NCBI GenBank assembly: GCA_947561395.2
Contig: OX387187.1
Location: forward strand, 31,663,829-31,727,828
Source: Buxus sempervirens
Lineage: Eukaryota; Streptophyta; Magnoliopsida; Buxales; Buxaceae
DNA length: 64,000 nucleotides
Reading direction: 5' to 3'
Part shown: positions 26,313 through 38,300 of the stretch, piece after piece
How the letters are laid out: every line of letters starts with the position of its first letter
Position numbering within the stretch: the stretch's first letter is position 1
The notes under the pieces: generated by a model
Told to the model about the DNA's origin: nothing
The model's database searches: none
The model's input: the letters and a program-made list of their open reading frames with translations, nothing else
Translations under genes and position numbers: made by a program

Positions 26313-29300
26313 TTTTCTGTAGCAATACTTCACATAAAATTACGTGTTGAAGCAGGTAACTCCCACAATGAAGCTTATCTGGAGAGCCACTTCCCCACAT
26401 GTACTATAAACCAATTCAATGTCATATAAGTTTCTAATACTAACAGATTTTCCAAGTGACATAATGGCTTACCAAGGTCTAATCTCTTATTTTCTCTAAA
26501 ATCTAAGAAATATTAAAATTTTGGATAGCCATTGGTACATTTGATAAAAACTCATACTAATCTACTGCTGGAGCTTATATAGTTAAGATATTGTCCAAGT
26601 GGTTAATCTAAAAGATTCCTTGCCAAATGGACAGCCTGGATACCCAAGGTCATTCTTCCATGTGGCATATTCTTGTCTATCACAACAGCCAACTAAAGCT
26701 GTTGAAACAGAACAGAAACCTACAAAAATACTCTGGTGGATAGATCTGAGATTAAAAGGAATATTTTTGTTTCTGTACCTTCAAAAGAGCTCTAATTCAG
26801 GTGGTGGAAACTTATGAACAGTCATGCTGGAACCTAAATGGTGTTTCAGACCCATTATTCAAAGATGATATGCATTTATGGATATGATCAGTAGGTAAAG
26901 CAAAACAAAGAAGCAAATGTACCTCAGAAGCAAAGCCATCTCCTTCAGACTCCGCGCGTTCGCTCTTCTTTTCATCTCTATAAGCTCGGGGACATCATAT
27001 AGATGTTTCTTCGAGTATACACAAATAAGATTTCTACAACAAACAAATGGAACATAAATAAATTTCACACCTTGATCTGGAATTGTATGTTTAAAATCCT
27101 TGCACTTTAAAGCAGCGTACACACCTTCCCATGCTGAACGGCTTGCAGAGAGGATCAGAAACAACTCTGTCTCCAGCTATGTATATCTACAGAGGAAAAC
27201 AAAGAATTTGATCACAGTAGCCATCTCATTGACAAGATTGTGTTTATTACAATGGCACTGCCATAATATACCAAGTTCTCAGGAATAATTCGGCAGCTAG
27301 TTTCAAGCAACAACGCAATAACAGCTGGATCTGCTTCAGTCTGGTGGTTGGATATTAAGACAACATTGTGACCCTGTCTTCATGGCGTTGAACTTGATTA
27401 AAATCATGAAAAATTAGAAAAAACAGTACATAAATCCTTTGAAGAATAAAAACTCATGAAGGATCAAACACATTCGCAACCATGGTGTTCTATTTTAATT
27501 AAAAGATACTGAAGAAAGAAGAAGCAAAGACATTTCCTGGAAAAAAGAGAGGCCAAACAAGTTGTCAGCTAACCCAGTTAATTACTTTCTTAAATGACTA
27601 TATTTATTAATTTAAATGCTTCCTTGCGAATAAATTCTACAAGGTATTGCCAGCAACATTTATATGTAGAGCCTAAGCATGTCGTGATAATCTAAGCATT
27701 CTGTAAATAAGCAAATTCTAAAATAGGCTTAAGAATATTATCTATACAATTATAAAATTAAAAGCAAAATATTTTGAACTGCCATTTCTTTTTTCCTTTT
27801 TATAAGTATTTTGACCTGACATTTCGATTTCCTCGAAGTATCCTCTTGAAATGTCTGAAGACTCATATTATATATCTTGCTTAATAACCACCACTCACTC
27901 ACTGTTGTCCATTTAAAGTTGTTTAATTAATTGTATATGTGCAATACTGCAAGTGCCACACGTAGTTGGTATCAATGAAGTATGGAAGTGAAAATTGGTA
28001 ACAAAGGAATGAAATTTGTATTCTAAGCAAGGACGAAAAATTCCATATTCATAATGCATAACCAGATATTCCCAAACAAGAGGATTCTAAGAAATAAACT
28101 ATTTTGAAGTGTTAACAAACAACACTCAAAAGACAAAGCAGATGGAAAACTCACATCTAACAAATTAAGGATACAGGCTATGCGGAAACCAAACCAGAGA
28201 AACTATGAATAACACATAAATAACACACAATAGCCAAGAGTATGGACGAGGTTAGGAAGTTGAAGTCTTTATTGAACAAGGTATTTGAAATGAAGGATCT
28301 GGGAGCTGCTAGAAAGATCCTTGGCATGGAGATTCGCAGGGATAAGGGAGTTAGAAAATTGTTGGTATCTCAACATAAATATATTGAAGCAGTTTTGGAA
28401 AGGTTTAGTATGGGCAATGCTAAACCAGTAAGCACTCCTTTGGCAAATCATTTCAGATTGTTTGCCGCCTAAAGACAAAGGAAGAAATCTAGGACATGGC
28501 AAGTGTGCCATATGCCAGTGCAGTGGGTTACCTGATGTATGCAATGGTTTGCATCAGACCTGATTTAACACATGCAGTAAGTGTGGTAAGCAAATATATG
28601 GCAAATTCAGGAAGAGAGCATTGGAAGGTTGTCAAGTGAATTTTCAAATATTTGAAGGGCACAACAGGTTATGGCATAATGTTTGAGAGGCAGAAGACTT
28701 CAGTTTCAGTTGTGGGGTATGTTGATGCTGATTATGCAGGTGACGTGGATGACAGGAAGTATAGCACAGGTTATGTTTACACTTTGGCAGGTGAGCCTAT
28801 ATGTTGGAGATCTATAGTGCAGTTAATCATAGCTTTGTCTACAACAAAAGCTGAGTAGATGGCAGTGGCTGAGGCAGCAAAAGAAGCATTATGGCCTTGT
28901 TTGGATAGCAAGAGAGTGAATGAAAGTGAAAGAAAAGAGGCTTTTCTCACATCATGGTAGTGTTTGGATAACTAGAAAACTGTGGGGCCCACTGTTTCTT
29001 GAGAGAAAAAAGGATAATAACCGCCCAATTTTGTTTCATGCACCTAGAGGTCGGATTCCTCGTTGTGAGAAAAGCAAGCGCACATCTTACCAATGATATC
29101 CTTACTAAATAACCGGTATCTTGCGATATCCTTCCTAAATAACTAAGGTGGCCTTTGGTGGGCATTATAGAATCTGGATTAGGATTCTAATCCTAGATTC
29201 TATAACCCAGATTATATTTCATCGATTTTAGAAAACTAAAATCCTATTTGGATAAGTTGGATTCTAAACTCAGATTTTTAAATTAGAATTTGGAATCTTG

Positions 29301-32300
29301 TTTTCTTGACACCGATTATTGAGATTAAATTTGGAGTTTTTTAAATTAAAAATTGCACAAATATAATATAATATATATAGAAAAATTAAAATCTTATTTA
29401 AAATCATATATATTATTATGTAATATGTAAATTTTTATATAATATTATTATATTATATATAATAATATTATTTATATTATGTGCAATGCAATAACACTAC
29501 TATTATTTTAATAATATATACTATATTATAATATTATATATTATTATTATTATATTATTATATGATATTATAAATACTATATAATATATATAATAGTTAT
29601 AATAGTATTATAATTTATAATATAAATTATATTATAATTTCTTATAATATATAATCTTATAATAATATAATTTATGTTTATTATAACATAAATTCTAATA
29701 TAAGTTATATTAATATAATAATGTATAATATTATTATAATAATGATATTTATATTAATAATATTTATATTACGTGTAATATAATTTATAATTGTATTATC
29801 AATTATATATCATATAACATAATATATTATATTATAATATTTATAACGTTATTATTTATTATGATATGTTATACATAATCTCTAGAATCACAAATTTTGG
29901 AAATATAAGCACCAATGTCCATAATCACTATAATCACCAAAAAAATAGATTCTGATTATGGGCTTGATTATACAACCGGATAGTAGAATCCAGCCTTAAA
30001 ATCCCAACCAAACACACCTTTGGATTATGGAATCGGATTCTATTAGAATCCAGATTCTATAATGCCCACCAAACGCCCCCTTAAGAGAGTGAAGTGTCGT
30101 GGGGATTAAATAAAGGGGAAATTGGTTTTTACTATTAATTTTTAAAAATAATCCTGTTTTAGTCATTAAATTCTTGGTAAATGAAAATTAGTGATACTCT
30201 TTCAAAATAATTGAGAATAAGTGTTATTTTAATGTTCACATGAGAAAAAAATATCTTTAAGAGGTTGGGTATCAATTGCATGATTAAATAATGGACACTT
30301 ACATAAGCTAATGTAAGGAAAAAACAAAGTCAAAATCATGCATACATGTCAGGGTAGGATTGGAATTGCATTTTAGATTCCAATAACTTTCTTACCATAC
30401 AAACACAAAATTCTAGATTTTCAGTTAAAACTTCAAAATTTTCTTGTAACATCCAAACAGTGTTGAGAAAATTACTTTTCAGTTTCTTTTACTTCACTTT
30501 TCTTTTCTCACATGTCTTTCTTGCATTCTCTCAACATCCAAACGCAGCCTATGGGTTACTGGGCTGGTCAAGGAACTTGGTGTTACACAAGAATTTCAGT
30601 TGCACTGTGACAATCAGAGTGCTATTTACTTAGCACAGAATTAGATTTATCATGCTAGAACCAAATATAAAGATGTGAGGTTCCACAAGATAAGGGAGTT
30701 GATTGCTATAGGTTAAGTGATACTTGAGAAGGTTCATACTTATGAGAATGCAGCTAACATGTTGACAAATCTCATTCTTGCTGAAAAGTTCAGGCGTTGC
30801 TTGGACTTGATCAATGTTTATACATGTTGAAAAGAGAAGTACGCCCCAACCAAGTAGTTTTAGGTGGAGTTTAAGGTTGCTGTTTTTTATCCTAAGGGGT
30901 GAATATTCGCCAAGGTGGAGATTGTACGGTAAGGGTATACTGGAGATTTTCACCAATAAATGGGCTAGGGTTGCAATACGAATTAGGGAGATATGTATTG
31001 TAACTAGGGGTATCAACTGGTTCAATGTAAACCGAAATCCGATTGAACCAAACCGACAAATTTTGGTTTGGTTTGTTTTTATTCATAGTTTGGTTTGGTT
31101 TTGGTTTGAAAAAGTACAAACCCAAGTAGTTTGGTTTGGTTTATGGTTTAGGTGGTTGAGAAACCGAATCAAACTGAAAATCGAATTATAATATTATATA
31201 ATTCGGTTGTCAATAGGAATTAGGGAGATATGTAATGTAATAGGAATTAGTTTGGTTTGGTTTATGGTTTAGGTGGTTGAGAAACCAAATCAAACTGAAA
31301 ATCAAATTATATCATTATTATTTATGATTTTATACTATATATAATATATATACAAAAATTTTGAAACCCTTTACCACCATAGTTCTAAATATCATGCCGT
31401 ATCGGTCGATACGTATCCTATATTGTGTGATACGGCACAATACGCAGCAATGCATCCTTAAGTCAATTGTATCGATCAATACAATCGATACGGTTGTCAA
31501 TACACTTGATACATAGTCAATACGCTTGATACATTTTTTTTTTGAAGACACAATACGCTTGATACATAGTCGATACTCTCAATACAATAGATACTTAATA
31601 AAAAAAGTGACAGAAGAGGTCTCAAACCAAAAGGAGTTCAAAGAAACCTTTACGTCCCATTGTTCGAAGTCAATTTTTGACATGATTTTTCAAATAATTT
31701 TTAAGAAATAACTTCTTTCAATAAATAAAACAAAGAAATTGTATTGGTTGACAATTTTCACGAAGGTTGAAGTTTTTCTTGATAAATCATTATTTTTTTA
31801 ATGTTTAAATATGATTTGATATTCCTTTACATTAATCTACCAATTTCAAGTGAAATCTATGGATCTAACTTTTTTGGATATATCATTAATCCGTTTTTTA
31901 GTTTATCTAGGATATTATAGCTTTTATTAATTTGTTAGTACTTTTTCTGAAGTTCTTATTCATCTGAGCGTATGCCGATTTGTTTTCATACCAATACGTA
32001 TTCTGTATAGGCCTACGATGTGAAAAACATGTTTATTTATCATATTTTTAGCTTATCTTTCTATCTAAATCGGTTTCGTTTTATGTATCCACATTTTTGT
32101 GCGTATTCACCATTTTATAGTGTATCCATGCGTATCCGATACATATTTCGATACGAATCCATTTTCGGATTAATCGATACGGCACATGGGCTCAATATTT
32201 TGAACCATGCTTACCACACTTTTTTGTCAAAACTTACTGTTTCTCTTTGTAGGAATATCTCTTTGAAAGGAGGTTATTTCATATTGATGTTACTTATTTA

Positions 32301-35300
32301 AGATTACAGAAATACTATTTCTATTTTTTAGTAAACAATATTGTTCACATTTATGTTCTAGTAAACAATATGGTTTAAAACTTTAAAGATATTATAATTT
32401 CGGTTTTTTGGTTTGGTTTTCAGTTTATTCACTTTATTCACTTTATTTCGGTTCGGTTTTCAGTTTATAATTTTTATTTGAAATTTGGTTCGGTTTTCAG
32501 TTTTCATCAACATAATTCTGTTTGGTTTTGGTTTGGCAAAAAAACCAAACCAAACTGACCAAATTACACCCCTAAGTGTAACCCTATTCTTTTCTCATAC
32601 TAGTGGAAAACTCTTCTCTCTCCCGTGGACATAGGCACACTGCTGAACCACGTAAATCTGTGTGCAGTTTTTCTTTTACCTTCATGGATTGGTATAATCT
32701 CAACATCGATTTTTCAACAGGCTCTCTTTCTCTTTCCCCTTCCATGCTACCCTTCTTAGTCTCCCTTTTCCGTTTTCCTAGCACTTCAGCACAGCAAACT
32801 ATGCATGCCATGCAGATCACTGCGCAATTGATGGCATGATAATGTGCCATCAATTTTGACATTGTTTCGACTGGCACAAAGCAACATGCTGATCTATGTT
32901 AGTAGAACAGGGGAATTCTCATACCCCTCATAAATTGGGGTCTTCCATTTCAAAACCCACCAAAGCTAGCAAAAATTTCATTAGTTCAGCAAATAACTAT
33001 TTTTTATCGGTAAATAATGGCCTTGAGTAAAAGCAAAATGAGGATCTAAATTCACAAACCAACAAAACTCATATCTAGAATTAAGAAAAAGAGAAATTTA
33101 TAAGCACCTACTGAAGATAGGAACAAATATACACAAAAGCTACAGGATGATGATAGGCACCTGCTGTAACTTCTCTTCAATGTCACAGAAAAGAGAAATG
33201 TTGCCAACGTATGATCGCCTAAGGAAACAAACAAAGCAAAAGCTAAGAAAGTTATAAAGTATATGGAAAAGAACCTGAAATTGTATAAAATACATATGAT
33301 TTATGTCTCTATATTGGACCTTCAAAGCTACAAAACTTAGTTACATGATCATAGTCAGCACAAGAATATGGAGAAGACAAATTTCTCCTTTTGTTTAACA
33401 ACTTAATTTGATTTCAAGGGAATAGTTCTATAGTGTTCACAACATATGATCCTGTGTAATTTTGCACTACGTACATTAAACAAAACTCCAATAAGGATTG
33501 GTTAAATTATGGATATATCCCTTCAAGTTTTTCAAAATAACATCAAAACCCCCACATATATTACCTTCCCTCCATTATGTGACAATTAAGACTGTTGAGT
33601 GAATATGCTGAATTTCATTAATTTTGAACCATTTGCTGGTTGAAATAAATTAAAATTTTACCCCTATGGGGTTTTGTTGGTCATGCAGAGATATTTTGCA
33701 CATTAGTGAGGGCTTAGTAAGGCTGACCAGTTAGCTCACAAGTATGATAGTGCTGTTGGTTATGTCATTGAGACGTTGCTATTTCAGGTAGTGCAAGTGA
33801 AATATGAGAAAATCAACCTGGGGTCAATTTTTTCTAATATGTCTTACATGCAGGCAGCATGTAACCAACATGTCAGGAAAATATTATGACAAGTTGCCAA
33901 AAATGGTACAAAGGGAAATCTCCCAAAAATGGCTACATGGCATGCCTCCAAAAGATTTAGAACTACGACATAAAGTACCACAATAATGCCATCTCCATTC
34001 TAACACCCATTGTGGTATGGCCATTCTTGGTTATCTGAATTTCATACTCACTTTCAGTATGTTTAAGGGTAGATTTAATTGTCAAAAAACCATAAGGAAA
34101 CCAAATGGCTAACACAATCTGATTATGCATATTTTGGTAGATTGCGTGGACAGTGTGACAAAATTTGGTGCACAAATGTGTCAATGAACAATATTATAGA
34201 TTTTGCCTTACATTTGTCATATCAAGAATGTAAGTTTTAAGGCGTCAAAACATCAAGGCTGTGGCTCACCTGAAATCAATTAGAGGACGGATATAATTCT
34301 GGCCAAAGGTGAAATAGTCAAAAGGCTCTCTTATTGCTTTGTGATATGGTGAGAAGATAAAGGGATCCTGAGCACAAATCATGACTTGTCACATAAGTCA
34401 AATAGAAGCTTGCATCTAAATGTCCATAGGAAAGTGCATATACATCAAAAGATAAAAAATTCATCTAACAGAAATTAATATGCTAATACCTCTACATCTA
34501 AGAAAATGCGATCAAATGCAATAGCCATGTTCGACAATATAATCTCTTTTGCCCTGGGATTTCCACTTGCCATAACCTGAAAATTTATAATATGCCAAAA
34601 GAATTTTCAAATTACATATAAATTTTATAAAATAATAAGGAGATGAAAAGTACATTTAACAGGAGAATAATGTCCCTTGCTTACTACATTATTGCTGAAG
34701 TTCTAACTACTGTTAATTCATAAAAAAATTTAAAAATATAAATAAAAAGCATTTTATACAGAATCTTACAGCACAAATATAAATAATTCTTAGCATCTCT
34801 GAGCAACAATATGAATTGCCTGGTATATGCCAATATTTCAGTTGGTTCTTTCAGCAATCTCATCATCTCATTAAGTCTGGCTTTCCTTGTTCCTTTAGCC
34901 ATGACAGGCCCATCTGCTCTGGTACCATTGTTATGTAAACTTCATATTGACTTAGCTATTTTGAATTATTAATTGTTACTTCAAGAGTGACCTGCCTCCA
35001 TAAGGTAAGTTTGCAATTAAAAATAACAAGTCTGCTCTCATTTGAATTAAAAAAAAAAAAGAGAAAAAAATAGAAGTCCTGTTTGTATGACTGGCCACTC
35101 TATAATTAAGCAACAATCCTACACCATTAAGGGAGTGACCTACCAAACCCATGCCAGTAACTGAAGGAAAGAAACCCATGCCAGTAACCACCAGAAAACT
35201 GACACATGCATAACTGAAGGAAACAACAAAATTTAGCGAAAGAAATTGAGTTTCTGTGATGATGGGTCCATGTGTATGCACAAGCTACTCCCAAGTCTCC

Positions 35301-38300
35301 ATGCATGGGGCCATGCAGACCCATGAATGCTTAATCATGTAGCAAAGAGTGTTTGTGACCAACAGATATTGATCTTAAATCTCACTGTTTGATATTGTAA
35401 TTTGCCTGTGGATTCTGGCTGTTTTTTCCAGCAAAATTATTGTTCGTTTTGAAATGTTAGCAACAATTATCAGACATGCAAGGACCATGATATGGAATTG
35501 TTTGATAGAATTTCTCCTAATTAGAAACACATCACCAAAATTTTACCATTTTAAGGTGTGCACAGCAAAATTTTAGGGGAAATCAAACACTAAACCAACT
35601 TTCTGGGCAATCTCAACAATCAACATTAACCTCAGTATTTTGAGCCATATCTTCCCTCCCAAGTGGAAGAATATTAAACAAAATCAATATTCAAAAACTT
35701 GATTTGGTGAAGCCCAAGCGTGTTGAAAATCTGTTTGTCCCAAGAAAAACCATAATCAGAGTGTAACCAAGAGAAGTCAGTTTCTATTATTCTGTTGTAG
35801 CCAAGGAGTAATTAGAGAAAAAAAGTGTATATTCTGACGAGCCCAGAGGGACAGATTGATCAATGTGGATAGTTGTTAGCAAGAGACCATGATTCATACA
35901 AGACAGCTAATTGGATTGGTAAAACAAGAAGCAAAAGCAAAGAGACTAAGAGGAGAATAGTATTAGTTGTGAGTCAGTATGGGACATGGACGCTATTTAT
36001 AGGAGAATAACAACCAATAAAGCACCCAAAAGAAGGTTAGAAAACGAGTCAACCAATAAAGCATCCAACTAGTGGAGCTCAACAACATAAATCCAATTCC
36101 TTCATCCCAATTGTATCTTCAGTCACTCTATGCATATTCCTATCCATTCTAACTGACCCCATCCATCTTATTTTAGTCTTCCCCTCACCCTCATAAATCT
36201 TACAATGCTCTTGCACCTTCTCACAATTTCTTCTCTGTCTTCAATTTACATGTTCAAACAATCTAAACCTACTTTCATTTATTTTGTCACTTATTTGGGT
36301 AACACATTACCACTCTCAAATTATCATTCCTTATTTTACCATTACCAGTCTTCCGACACATCCATCTCAATATCTGCATCTCAGCGATACTCATCCTACA
36401 CATATGTTGCATTCTGGTTGCCCCTCAAGCTTAATAGTTGTGCCATAAAACTTTCCTTAAGTTTAAGTGGACACAACGATAACTTAAGACTTCAGATGCA
36501 CCTCACCACTTGAGCCATGCACCCCTCCACATAAGCCATCTAGCTCTAGTCATATGCATAACATCCTCATAAACATTTCACTCCTTTTGAATTTTCTCCA
36601 AATAAGATCAATAGTAGTTTACTAGGTATTGCTGGTCTAACTAGCATAAAAGCTAAAGTCCAAAATATATTATTCAAGTCTGCCCTAGTATTAGGTTATG
36701 CGAGCATTGCAATGCATAGAATCCACCTCCCTAAAACCTTTCGAGTTTTGGAGGCTAATAGGCAAGGATAAGACAGCCTTCGAATCCCAACATAGGTCAT
36801 TCAAATGGTGTAATTTCTCCCAAAATCCTTGAAATTGAATACTTAGATTTGTGCAGATCCCCTTCAACATTATTAACCAAAAAAGGAAAAAAAAAAAAGA
36901 AGAAAAAAAAAAGATAGATTTGTGCATCCATCTCTGCATGTTCATAGTTAGATAATCTTAGTGATGGTCTTTGTCCTTCTGTGTGGTCTCTCTCTCAGTT
37001 TTTTAATTCAAGATTCCCAAAATTAGTAAACTTTGACTGGGTCCTTGTCATCATTAATTTCTTACTGTGTTTTAGTTGCTAATTTCTAGCTAGTCATAGG
37101 ACTTCCGTTGCAGTTGGTAAATCTCCTTTAGCAAAGAATACTCAAATATTGATAATGATCATATTTCTTGTTGGCATTGCAAAATGCAACTCCTTCAGAT
37201 ATTGTTTTTTATTGTTTTTCTTCTCTAAAATCTGCACTATTTTTTTATTACTTAATAAAAGTGTTTGGTGTTTGTCTTTTTGATACTTCCATCTACAATG
37301 GATGATGAACATATTTTGATTATTTTAAAATGAAAAAAATGTCGCCTAGGCTACAGGCAGGTCTATCACCTGGCATTGCCTAGGTGTTTTCACAACTATG
37401 CTGGGGAAAAAGAAAATTATCTGCAAAAGCCTTAACAAGTTATACAGAACAAAAAGCAGTATCGACACAAAGAAAATTGTTTTCCAATGCATCTTTTTGC
37501 TCTGTAAGATAAACTAGAAAGCAATTAAGTTGTAAGACTTGTGGATCATACAGAGGTATCATTTTAAATTTTTAATACATCAGTAAAGGTAAGCAATATC
37601 AAAAATGAAACTGGGTAGATACAACAAATCAAGAAATATCAATAATCCAAAGAAATAATAAAAATAAAATATACAATGATTCAAAGATACCATAGTAAAA
37701 GGTTGAGTTGAATAAACATATATATAATACGTCCCGAAGAAGCATTTCAAGAAAGCATGGCATTATAATATTCATGTGCTTTAAATTGGGAAAATAAATG
37801 TTACAACTTAAAGAATGAAAATATGCATATAGAAAATGCCATAAATTCTTGGAAAGTTAATGGAGGTTTAATTACTGCATCTCGATAGTTCTGATACAAT
37901 TCCTCCATTCCAGAAGCAACATTCGAAGGCAACCTACCGGCTTCTCTTTCCATTCTGATTCCCAAAAGCAACTCTGCAATTTTACAAATTCAATTTACAA
38001 AAAGGAAGCAAGTCTTCCAAGATAACTTACAAAATACAAATATGAACATTACTGAGGTGCTTTTCTATAGTTCTGATACAAATCTGATTAACAGGTAAGT
38101 TTACTTTTCTAATTCACGCTCAAAACCCATCGCACTCATATTCTCCCTTATATCTGAAATTTCTCATCCGCCCAAAGAGAGTTAGAACAAAAGTTTAGGA
38201 AGTCCCACAAGAAGATCTCCTTGCTACCTAGAAATCCCATAGCAACCATGTATTATTCTCCATGCAACGAATCATCCGGAGAGGACTTAACGATCCAAGA

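Larger units (their letters stand above)
28230..32719 (+). mobile_element. Copia retrotransposon 3' fragment, twice interrupted
   Basis: Plus-strand remains of a Copia polyprotein C-terminus. The end of reverse transcriptase ([17 protein letters not shown], then ISQHKY-like [14 protein letters not shown]) starts near 28242. RNase H follows with [28 protein letters not shown] and, after an insertion, [18 protein letters not shown] and [14 protein letters not shown]. At least four stops or frame breaks make it dead. A polypurine tract (aaggtggagat) precedes a short LTR that begins TG at 30923 and ends CA at 32719. The LTR is about 219 bp once the hAT-like insertion is removed. A Harbinger-like element (28893-30549) splits the RNase H and an hAT-like element (31005-32574) splits the LTR. 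It lies in GPAT intron 5, opposite in sense to the host gene. Confidence 0.85.

Noticed and set aside
30630..31191. Overlapping 125- and 131-residue frames
   Set aside because: They cross the Copia 3' end, its LTR and an hAT-like terminus and have no relation to known proteins.
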